DNA of 64,000 nucleotides from Acidobacteriota bacterium (GTDB taxonomy: Bacteria; Acidobacteriota; G020349885): assembly GCA_020349885.1 (NCBI GenBank), contig CP070701.1, positions 1,715,369 to 1,779,368 on the forward strand, read 5' to 3'. This document shows, piece after piece, positions 26,320-32,980 of the stretch. The position numbers and the translations under genes are program-made. The notes beneath the pieces were generated by a model. That model ran no database searches. It had not been told where the DNA came from and saw only the letters and a program-made list of their open reading frames with translations. The stretch's first letter is position 1. Every line of letters begins with the position of its first letter.

Positions 26320-27435
26320 CTACACCACTACCAACTCCTTCGGATAGCGCGTCAGATTCTCGACTCGGCCCTTCGGGCCGACGGCGACGACGTCCTCGAT
26401 CCGGACGCCGCCCTTGCGGGGGAGATAGATGCCCGGCTCGACGGTGAAGACCATCCCCGGCTCGACGCGCTCTTTGCCTTTCGTGGACACGGTGGGCGCC
26501 TCGTGGATGTCGAGGCCCACGCCGTGGCCGAGACCGTGGCCGAAGTTTTTCGCGTATCCGCACTTCCTGATGTAGTCGCGCGCGAGCGCGTCCACCTTCT
26601 TCATCGGCATGCCGGGGCGCACGCCCTCTATGGCGCGGCACTGGGCGTCGAGGACCGTCCGGTAAATTTTCTTCGCCTCCGCCGTCGGGCGCCCCACGTG
26701 GAAGGTGCGCGTCGTGTCGCTGCAATATCCGTGAAGAAGCGTCCCGAAGTCCACGATGACGAACTCGCCCCTGCGGATTTTCCTGTTCGAGGCGACGCCG
26801 TGCGGCAGGGCGCCCCGCGGCCCCGAGGCGACGATGGTGTCGAAGGAGACGCCCTCGCCGCCGCCGCGGCGCATGAGGTATTCCAGCTCGGCGGCCAGGT
26901 CGCTCTCCCGCACGCCGGGGCGGATCCGCGGAAGAAGTTTCTCCAAGGCGCGGCAGGCGATGCGTAGCGCGGCGCGCAGCGTGTCCACCTCCGCCTCGTC
27001 CTTGACCATGCGCAGCCGCTCGACCGCGCCGCGAAGCGTCCGGAAGCGGAGGCGGCCGCCGCGCGCGAGTTTTCTCATGGCGGCGAGCGTCGAAAGCGTC
27101 ATGTGCCCGCCCTCGACGCCCACCGAGCGGAGGCGGCGCTTCCGCATGAATTGCACGACGCTTTCCAGATAGTCGCGCTCGACCTCGACGAAGCGGCTTC
27201 CCTTGACCTCGCTCTTCGCCTGCGTTCGGTAGCGGAAATCGCTGAAGAAAAAGCTTGCATCCTGCGCAACCAGCATCATCGCCGTCGTGCCCGAGAAGCC
27301 CGAGAGGTAGCGGATGTTCTTGAGGTTCGTGACGAGGAGCGCGTCCGCGCCTCCGGGCTTGAACACTGCCTCGCGCAGACGCCTGAGGCGCGCGCGGAGA
27401 ACGCGCCGGGAGAGACGTTCTTTCGTTTTGCGCAT
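26320..27435 (-). CDS. M24 family aminopeptidase (Xaa-Pro aminopeptidase-like)
   Basis: A 371-residue metallopeptidase that probably removes N-terminal residues before proline. It has an N-terminal creatinase-like domain (ALLVTNLKNIRYLSGFSGTTAMMLV) and the pita-bread domain with the metal ligands: Asp in FVIVDFGTLLHGYCSDTTRTFHVG, His in NFGHGLGHGVGLDIHEAP, Glu in VFTVEPGIYLP and Glu in GGVRIEDVVAV. The start at 27435 (MRKTKERLSRR) is chosen because further upstream codons belong to the neighbouring gene's complement. It is downstream of the 27453 gene on the same strand, gap 17 bases. Confidence 0.9.
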   Translation of the reverse strand: MRKTKERLSRRVLRARLRRLREAVFKPGGADALLVTNLKNIRYLSGFSGTTAMMLVAQDASFFFSDFRYRTQAKSEVKGSRFVEVERDYLESVVQFMRKRRLRSVGVEGGHMTLSTLAAMRKLARGGRLRFRTLRGAVERLRMVKDEAEVDTLRAALRIACRALEKLLPRIRPGVRESDLAAELEYLMRRGGGEGVSFDTIVASGPRGALPHGVASNRKIRRGEFVIVDFGTLLHGYCSDTTRTFHVGRPTAEAKKIYRTVLDAQCRAIEGVRPGMPMKKVDALARDYIRKCGYAKNFGHGLGHGVGLDIHEAPTVSTKGKERVEPGMVFTVEPGIYLPRKGGVRIEDVVAVGPKGRVENLTRYPKELVVV

Positions 27436-27452
27436 GGCCGGTTTCTTCGCCC

Positions 27453-28262
27453 CTACTCGATCGGGATCTCGTACGACGCGACCGTGTCGCCCTCGAAAGT
27501 CACGAGGTATTCGCCGCGGCCGCAAAAGGCAGCGTAGCGGTGTTTCTCGACGCTGCCGTCCTCTGTCACGAGAAGATTTTTCGAGGTCGGCTCGCCGAGG
27601 GCCGCCCAGACCATGGGCCGCGTCATGCCGACGCGCAGTTTCCGCTCGCGCACCAGGGCCTTGTCCTCTTCGCTCCAGCCGTGGGTCTCTTCGAGGGGAG
27701 CTTCGCTGAAGAGCCGGGCGAACGCGGCGTCGAATTGTTCTTTGTTTTCGGCTTCGAGGTGCACCGAAACGTAGGTCCCTTTTTCCACGAAGCAGGGATT
27801 TTGAGGAAAAAGGCGGACGGAAAACCGGGTCGCGCTTCGCCGGACGAACGTTCCGAACCGCACTTTGTCGTTCACGACGGCGACGACCCGCACCGCCCGC
27901 CGTCCAACTCCGACCTGTTGCACATGCGACGCACCCGCCGGAAGCGCGTAGAACTTTCCGATCTTTTTCGTTTTCTGAAACCACCCCGTGATCTTTCCCA
28001 TCCGGCGCCACTCCTTCGGCATCCTCGTGTAAACGCCTTCCGCGGTAAGCAGCGTGTTGGCGCGCGTCGTTTTGAATTTGAATGTGAACAGCAAGGTTTT
28101 GCTCCCGCGGATCACCGTCACGTTTCGCTTCAAATGGTACTCTTTTCCCTGGAACGATTCGTAGTGCGCGCGGGAAATCTCCTCGGCCACGGCGCACGAG
28201 AAGGGCAGGACGCAGAGAAGCGCGCCGACCCACGGTATCGTTTTAAGGCGGGAAGCCTGCAA
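27453..28262 (-). CDS. Exported protein of unknown function with SmpA/OmlA-like motif
   Basis: A 269-residue protein with a signal peptide (TIPWVGALLCVLPFSCAVAEE). The mature part is basic and beta-rich; near the C-terminus RKLRVGMTRPMVWAALGEPTSKN resembles the G-M-x-x-x-V-x-x-x-L-G-x-P motif of SmpA/OmlA (BamE-like) domains, followed by CGRGEYLVTFEGDTVASYE, as in that fold. It lies between the roadblock gene and the peptidase gene, gaps of 8 and 17 bases, so it is probably in the same operon. Role unknown. Confidence 0.65.
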   Translation of the reverse strand: MQASRLKTIPWVGALLCVLPFSCAVAEEISRAHYESFQGKEYHLKRNVTVIRGSKTLLFTFKFKTTRANTLLTAEGVYTRMPKEWRRMGKITGWFQKTKKIGKFYALPAGASHVQQVGVGRRAVRVVAVVNDKVRFGTFVRRSATRFSVRLFPQNPCFVEKGTYVSVHLEAENKEQFDAAFARLFSEAPLEETHGWSEEDKALVRERKLRVGMTRPMVWAALGEPTSKNLLVTEDGSVEKHRYAAFCGRGEYLVTFEGDTVASYEIPIE

Positions 28263-28270
28263 GAAAATGG

Positions 28271-28636
28271 CTACAGGTGGCCTTGGAGTTTGATGGCCGC
28301 CTTGCGGTTTTCGTAGCGGGCGCGGCCCAGGTTGCCTTCCGCGGAAAGAAGAGATACGACGAGGAAGTCCTCGTTGATGCGGTTGATGACCACCATGGCC
28401 TCATCGGTCGCGACGATGACCTCGCGCGTGTCCTTGAGGCCGATGTCCACGTTCGTCGAGGCGACGTTCTTGAAGAGCGTGCTGTACTCGGCGGAGAGGA
28501 GCTCCTCCTCGAAGACGGGGCACTCTTCCTTGGGGCGAATGACGCGCTCGATGGGCAGGCCGTCCATCCCGAGGATGCTCACCATGATGACGCCGTCGGT
28601 GCGCTCGAAAAGTTCTTCCAAAACGGTTATGAGCAT
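28271..28636 (-). CDS. Roadblock/LC7 (MglB-like) domain protein
   Basis: A 121-residue cytoplasmic roadblock/LC7 protein (MLITVLEELFERTDGVIMVSILGMDGLPIERV, then STLFKNVASTNVDIGLKDTREVIVATDEAMVVINRINEDFLVVSLL). Such proteins act as partners or GAPs of small Ras-like GTPases such as MglA in polarity and motility. No mglA is in the window. It follows the TPR gene by 3 bases, a pairing seen in deltaproteobacteria. A link to pilus polarity is only inference. Confidence 0.85.
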   Translation of the reverse strand: MLITVLEELFERTDGVIMVSILGMDGLPIERVIRPKEECPVFEEELLSAEYSTLFKNVASTNVDIGLKDTREVIVATDEAMVVINRINEDFLVVSLLSAEGNLGRARYENRKAAIKLQGHL

Positions 28637-28639
28637 GGG

Positions 28640-29635
28640 CTACGCCATTTTTTTCTCCCGCTCGACGACCGATAGCCACCGTCTGAGAGCCGCGGCTTTT
28701 TGGCTGCGGTCAGGGTCGTGCAGGACGGAGATGTCCGCAAGGAGTTTTTCCTGCTCTCCGAAATTCCTCTCAAGCGCCACGGGCTCGGGCGCGGGAGGCT
28801 CCTCGCTTTCCCGCTCTTTAAGAAGGGCGTCGAGGCGCGCCCGGTAGCGGGGATTGGCCGGGTCTTCACGGAGGAGGCGCTCGTAGATTCCCGCGGCCTT
28901 ATCGAGAAGACCCTGCCCCACGTAAAGCTCCGCGAGTGTTTCGGTCGCCAGTTCTTCTCCCTCGAGCTTCCCCGTGTCCGCCGTAGAGGGCGCACTGGGC
29001 GGAGGCGCACCCGCTTCAAGCGCTTCGTCCACCTCCGTGTCGTAGAGCTCGTCAAACGACATCTCCGGTGCGGCGGAGGGCGCGCCAGCGCGGAATTCTT
29101 CCTGCGGAAGGCTTTCCGCGGAGACCTCCGCCGCGGCGACTTCGCCCTCCGGCGGTGTTTCCGAAGCAGCCGTTTGCGCCTGCTCATCGGTCGTGGCTTC
29201 TTGTGCGGTTTCCTCGGCTCCGGTCAGCCGCACCTCGCACTGTGCGGCAAGGGCCTCGATGTCGCGGTCCAGGGGGTTTAACTCTTTCACCATGCGGTAA
29301 CGCTCGAGGGCGAGGCCGAATTTTCCCTGCTCGCGGTAGAGGTCGCCGAGGGCGCGGTTCGCCACGAGGTTCGCGGGCGAGAGGGTGAGGGCCTGCTCGA
29401 GGGCTTTGCCCGCCTCGTCGCGCTTTTCCAGGCCGAGGAGCGCGCGCCCCAAGGTCACGTGGGCCGACGCGTACTGCGGGTGGTGCTTGAGCCCATCGCG
29501 GCACACTTCGACCGCTTCTTCCAATTTCCCCGTGCGGCGGCAGCTTTCGGCCAATTGGGCGAACACCCGCGAGGTGGGGTCCTGCTTCCACCGCGCGCGG
29601 AGCGATTCAAGTATTTTTTCCTCGTCTTTCGGCAT
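28640..29635 (-). CDS. TPR protein paired with roadblock protein
   Basis: A 331-residue soluble protein. Residues 1-135 hold three to four TPR units (LAESCRRTGKLEEAVEVCRDGLKHHPQYASAHVTLGRALLG and the next copies). A low-complexity acidic Ala/Glu/Pro linker runs from about 138 to 225, then one more TPR pair (LATETLAELYVGQGLLDKAAGIYERLLREDPANPRYRARLDALL), and a basic helical C-terminus (AAALRRWLSVVEREKKMA). It is probably a scaffold for the roadblock protein encoded immediately downstream. A promoter and palindromic site lie upstream at 29712-29750. Confidence 0.8.
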   Translation of the reverse strand: MPKDEEKILESLRARWKQDPTSRVFAQLAESCRRTGKLEEAVEVCRDGLKHHPQYASAHVTLGRALLGLEKRDEAGKALEQALTLSPANLVANRALGDLYREQGKFGLALERYRMVKELNPLDRDIEALAAQCEVRLTGAEETAQEATTDEQAQTAASETPPEGEVAAAEVSAESLPQEEFRAGAPSAAPEMSFDELYDTEVDEALEAGAPPPSAPSTADTGKLEGEELATETLAELYVGQGLLDKAAGIYERLLREDPANPRYRARLDALLKERESEEPPAPEPVALERNFGEQEKLLADISVLHDPDRSQKAAALRRWLSVVEREKKMA

Positions 29636-29711
29636 GCCGTGTGTCGTTTGTTCCGCCGCGTTCCCTTCCCAAAGCGTGACTGCTTATGAGGAGAGATTCG
29701 CCCTCAGTGGG

Positions 29712-29725
29712 ACAATGTACATTGT
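29712..29725. promoter_or_regulatory. Perfect 14-bp palindrome, candidate operator
   Basis: ACAATGTACATTGT is a perfect dyad in the 152-bp divergent region between the TPR/roadblock operon and purB. It overlaps the -10 box of the minus-strand promoter and its likely start point, a typical position for a repressor operator. No cognate regulator is recognised nearby. Confidence 0.55.
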
Positions 29726-29750
29726 ATCGAGGCGCCCTTCCTTGTGTCAA
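29721..29750 (-). promoter_or_regulatory. Sigma-70 promoter of the TPR/roadblock operon
   Basis: On the minus strand TTGACA (29750-29745) and TACAAT (29726-29721) are separated by 18 bases. The TPR start codon is at 29635, giving a leader of roughly 75-80 bases. The -10 hexamer lies inside the palindrome described separately. Confidence 0.7.
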
Positions 29751-29787
29751 GAATGAGGGCTGTCCGCGCCTTGTGGTAGAATACGCC

Positions 29788-31236
29788 ATGGCGCGCCGCA
29801 GCCCGTCCTCTCGCCCCGCATGGGAAAATCCTCTCGTCGCGCGCTACGCGAGCGAGGCCATGCTTCGCGTCGTTTCGGACGACTTCAAGTACACGACGTG
29901 GAGAAAACTGTGGGTGGCCCTCGCCGAGGCGCAGCGCTCGCTGGGGCTCTCTATCTCGAAGCGGCAGATTGCCGCGCTCCGGCGCAGGATCGGGGACGTG
30001 GATTACCGGGCCGCCGCGCGCTACGAGCACCGTTTCCGGCACGACGTGATGGCGCACCTGAACGCCTTCGGCGACCAGGCCCCCGGGGCCAAGGGGATTC
30101 TGCACCTGGGCGCGACGAGCGCCTACGTTACCGACAACGCCGAGCTCATCCAGGCGCGCGAGGCCCTCGGCCTGATCGAGGCGCGCCTCCTCGACGAGAT
30201 GCGGGCGCTCCGGGACTTCGCCCGGAGGCACCGCTCGCTTCCCGCCCTCGCCTACACGCACTTCCAGCCCGCGCAGCCCACGACGGTCGGCAAGCGCGCC
30301 TGCCTCTGGCTGCAGGACCTCGTGATGGATTTCCGCGCGCTCGAACACCTGGCGTCGCAGACGGCGTTCCTCGGGGTCAAGGCCGCCACTGGGACGCAGG
30401 CCAGTTTCCTCGCCTTGTTCAAGGGGAGCCACGCCAAGGTGAAGGCGCTCGACGCGAAGGTGGCGCGGGCGTTCGGGTTTCCCAAGGTTTTTTCCGTGTC
30501 CGGCCAGACCTATACGAGGAAGTGGGACTACATTATGGCCTCGGCGCTTTCGGGCATTGCGCAGTCGGCCGCGAAGCTCGCGAACGACGTACGCCTTCTC
30601 CAGGGGCTCGGCGAGCTCGAGGAGCCGTTCGGGCGGGAGCAGGTCGGCTCCTCGGCCATGCCCTACAAGCGCAACCCGATGCGGAGCGAGCGGCTCTCGT
30701 CGCTCGCGCGGTTCACGATGGTGCTGGCCGAGAACACGGCGCACACGGCCGCCGGCCAGTGGCTCGAGCGCTCGCTCGACGATTCGGCGAACCGCCGCCT
30801 CGTGCTGCCGCAGCTGTTCCTCACCGCCGACGCCATGCTGGTTCTCATGCGGAACATCGTCGCGGGGCTTGCGGCGAACCGCGAGGTCATCGCGGCGCGC
30901 CTGCGCGAGGACGCGCCCTTCATGGCGACCGAGGGGATTCTGATGGCCGCCGTCAAGAAGGGCGGCAGCCGCCAGGTGCTCCACGAGAAGCTGCGCCGCC
31001 ACGCCATGGCCGCCCGCATGCGCGTGCGACAAGGCGAGCCTTCGGACCTGCTCGAGCGCATCGCGAGCGACGAGTCCTTTCCGTTGGGCCGCAGGGAAAT
31101 CGAGGCGCTCACGCATCCCCGGCACCTCGTGGGGCGCGCACCCGAGCAGGTATCGGAGTTCCTGCGCTCGGAGGTGGAGCCGATTTTGAGAAAACATCGC
31201 AGGCGGAAGGCACAGAAGGCCGACGTAAGCGTTTGA
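29788..31236 (+). CDS. purB: Adenylosuccinate lyase
   Basis: Catalyses two steps of purine synthesis (SAICAR to AICAR, adenylosuccinate to AMP). The 482-residue protein has the superfamily signatures: LHLGATSAYVTDNAEL, a His region in LPALAYTHFQPAQPTTVGKRA, and the flexible catalytic loop VGSSAMPYKRNPMRSE with the catalytic Ser. An in-frame ATG at 29686 exists, but 29788 (MARRSPSSRPAWENPLVARYAS) matches family N-termini. The gene is followed two bases later by the phosphodiesterase lipoprotein. Confidence 0.95.
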   Translation: MARRSPSSRPAWENPLVARYASEAMLRVVSDDFKYTTWRKLWVALAEAQRSLGLSISKRQIAALRRRIGDVDYRAAARYEHRFRHDVMAHLNAFGDQAPGAKGILHLGATSAYVTDNAELIQAREALGLIEARLLDEMRALRDFARRHRSLPALAYTHFQPAQPTTVGKRACLWLQDLVMDFRALEHLASQTAFLGVKAATGTQASFLALFKGSHAKVKALDAKVARAFGFPKVFSVSGQTYTRKWDYIMASALSGIAQSAAKLANDVRLLQGLGELEEPFGREQVGSSAMPYKRNPMRSERLSSLARFTMVLAENTAHTAAGQWLERSLDDSANRRLVLPQLFLTADAMLVLMRNIVAGLAANREVIAARLREDAPFMATEGILMAAVKKGGSRQVLHEKLRRHAMAARMRVRQGEPSDLLERIASDESFPLGRREIEALTHPRHLVGRAPEQVSEFLRSEVEPILRKHRRRKAQKADVSV

Positions 31237-31238
31237 GA

Positions 31239-32942
31239 ATGAGCGGCTTCATGAGACGTGCAGGCCGTTTCCCGGTGTTTCTTCTCACCGTCGCCGCGCT
31301 CGGTTTCCTCGCTTCCTGCTCGCCCGACAAGCCCGCCTTCGAAGGCCGCGCCGCGGTCATCGGCATCGACGGGGCCGACTGGGACCTGGTGCAGCGCTAC
31401 ATCGCCGAGGGGAAAATGCCCGCGCTCGCGCGGCTCCAGCGCGAGGGCGCCTCTGGAATTCTCGAGTCCATGGAACCCATGATATCGCCCGTCCTGTGGA
31501 CGAGCCTCGCCACGGGCCTTCCCCCGGAAGAGCACGGCATCCTCACGTTCTGGAGGGACAACCGCGGGTTCGCCACGACCTCGGACCGCAAGGGAAGGCC
31601 CCTTTGGGTGCGCGTCTCGGAGGGCGGCGGGAGCGCGGGCGTCATCGGCTGGCTCATCTCGTACCCCGCCGAGAATATCCGGGGCTACGTGGTCTCCGAC
31701 CGCACGGCGGTCATCTCGTTCCTGCGAAGCACCCCCACGGATATCAACCCGAAGGGCAAGACCCATCCTCCGGAATTGTTTCAAGAAATTCTTCCCCTCG
31801 TCGTGGAGCCGTCCTCGGTGAAAGACGAGGAGGTGCTTTCGCTGTTCGCTCTGGGGGGGGCGCCGGACGACTCCACCACGTGGGGCCACCTGCGCGCCAT
31901 CGCGGCCCAGACGCGCACCTACGAGGCCGTGGCCCTCCGCATGCTCCGGCGCGAGAGCGTGAACCTGTTTGCGGTCTATTTCCAGGGCATTGATTCGGTT
32001 AGCCATCTCTGCATGGAGTATCTACCGCCGCGCCTGCCCCATGTCAGCGAGGAGGACGCGGCGCTCTACGGGGGCGCCATCGAGGCGTTCTACCGCCATC
32101 AGGACGCTGTCGTGGGGAGGATCTTGGAAAAATTGCCGCCCGACGCCACTGTCTATGTGGTTTCAGACCACGGCTTTCGCCACAGCCACGACCGCCTGAC
32201 CCTGCCGGCCTCCATGGACGAGGGCTACGCCGACGCGTGGCACCGCAAGGAAGGTGCCCTTTTCGTGCGGGGGCCCGGGGTGCGCCCGGGGTTCCGCATC
32301 GAGGGCGCCACGATCTACGATTTCGCCCCGACGGTGCTCGACCAACTCGGCCTTCCCGCAAGCGATTTGCCGGGCCGCGCGCTTCGAGAAATTTTCTCAG
32401 ACCCCGTCGGTGCAGGTGAAGCATCGGAGGAGCAGGCGCTTCGTGAGAAGCTTCAAAGTCTGGGCTACATCGGGGCCGGGGGCGAGCAGATTGCTCCTGC
32501 ATCCAACCTCGGCCTCTCCTACGCGCGCCGCGGCGAATGGGCCAAGGCCGAGGAGCTTTACAGGGAAGCCCTTTCGGAAAACCCGAACGACTGGCTGACC
32601 CGCAGGCGGCTGGGCGAATGCCTGATCGCCCAGGAGCGCTTCGAGGAGGCGCTCGGGCAGTTCGAAAAAATCCTGGGTGCGAAGCCGCGCGACACGCAGG
32701 CTGCGCTGGGCTGGGCGGAGGCCGCCTCCGCCCTTGGGCGCCCCCAGGAGGCCCGCGCGCCTTTGGAGCGCGCCCTCGAGCGCCACGCGTACAACCCCGA
32801 CCTTTATGCGGCGCTCGCCGAGGTTCTTCTCGCGCTTGGGCAGGAAGCCGAGGCGCACGAGCTCGCACGGAAGGCCCTTGAGCTTCATCCCGACCACGCC
32901 CGCGCGAAAGCCGCCTTGGGAAAAATGACAGATGAAGAATGA
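31239..32942 (+). CDS. Type I phosphodiesterase/nucleotide pyrophosphatase-like lipoprotein with TPRs
   Basis: A 567-residue lipoprotein (lipobox in LGFLASCSPDKP). Residues about 35-395 form an alkaline-phosphatase-superfamily domain: metal-site Asp in VIGIDGADWDLVQRY, a nucleophile region with Ser/Thr in SPVLWTSLATGLPPEEHGILTF, YFQGIDSVSHLCMEY, VVSDHGFRHSHD and the last His-region in DEGYADAWHRKEGALF. Residues about 425-560 carry TPRs. Similar AlkP-TPR proteins are common but uncharacterised; they may process nucleotides or a glycan/lipid phosphate. The start follows purB by two bases. The 3' end lies in a short inverted repeat. Confidence 0.82.
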   Translation: MSGFMRRAGRFPVFLLTVAALGFLASCSPDKPAFEGRAAVIGIDGADWDLVQRYIAEGKMPALARLQREGASGILESMEPMISPVLWTSLATGLPPEEHGILTFWRDNRGFATTSDRKGRPLWVRVSEGGGSAGVIGWLISYPAENIRGYVVSDRTAVISFLRSTPTDINPKGKTHPPELFQEILPLVVEPSSVKDEEVLSLFALGGAPDDSTTWGHLRAIAAQTRTYEAVALRMLRRESVNLFAVYFQGIDSVSHLCMEYLPPRLPHVSEEDAALYGGAIEAFYRHQDAVVGRILEKLPPDATVYVVSDHGFRHSHDRLTLPASMDEGYADAWHRKEGALFVRGPGVRPGFRIEGATIYDFAPTVLDQLGLPASDLPGRALREIFSDPVGAGEASEEQALREKLQSLGYIGAGGEQIAPASNLGLSYARRGEWAKAEELYREALSENPNDWLTRRRLGECLIAQERFEEALGQFEKILGAKPRDTQAALGWAEAASALGRPQEARAPLERALERHAYNPDLYAALAEVLLALGQEAEAHELARKALELHPDHARAKAALGKMTDEE

Positions 32943-32980
32943 CGGATGAAAAATGCCTTGACTGGTCATCGGTCATTCTT
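32935..32980. repeat. Inverted repeat across a gene junction
   Basis: AAGAATGACGGATGA (32935-32949) and TCATCGGTCATTCTT (32966-32980) pair at 14 of 15 positions around a 16-base loop. The left arm holds the stop codon of the phosphodiesterase gene and the first ATG of the next gene. Just upstream, AATGACAGATGAAG is a direct near-copy of the arm, as expected for a small repetitive element. Confidence 0.6.

Noticed and set aside
29742..29782. A promoter for purB using TTGTGT and TAGAAT
   Set aside because: The spacing is 29 bases, far outside 15-19, and no better -35 match exists at proper distance.
29820..31236. A long plus-strand frame running through purB into the phosphodiesterase gene, as if one 1040-residue protein
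   Set aside because: The part inside purB is a frame-shifted shadow rich in Arg/Gly/Ala; the real protein begins at 31239 with a lipoprotein signal.
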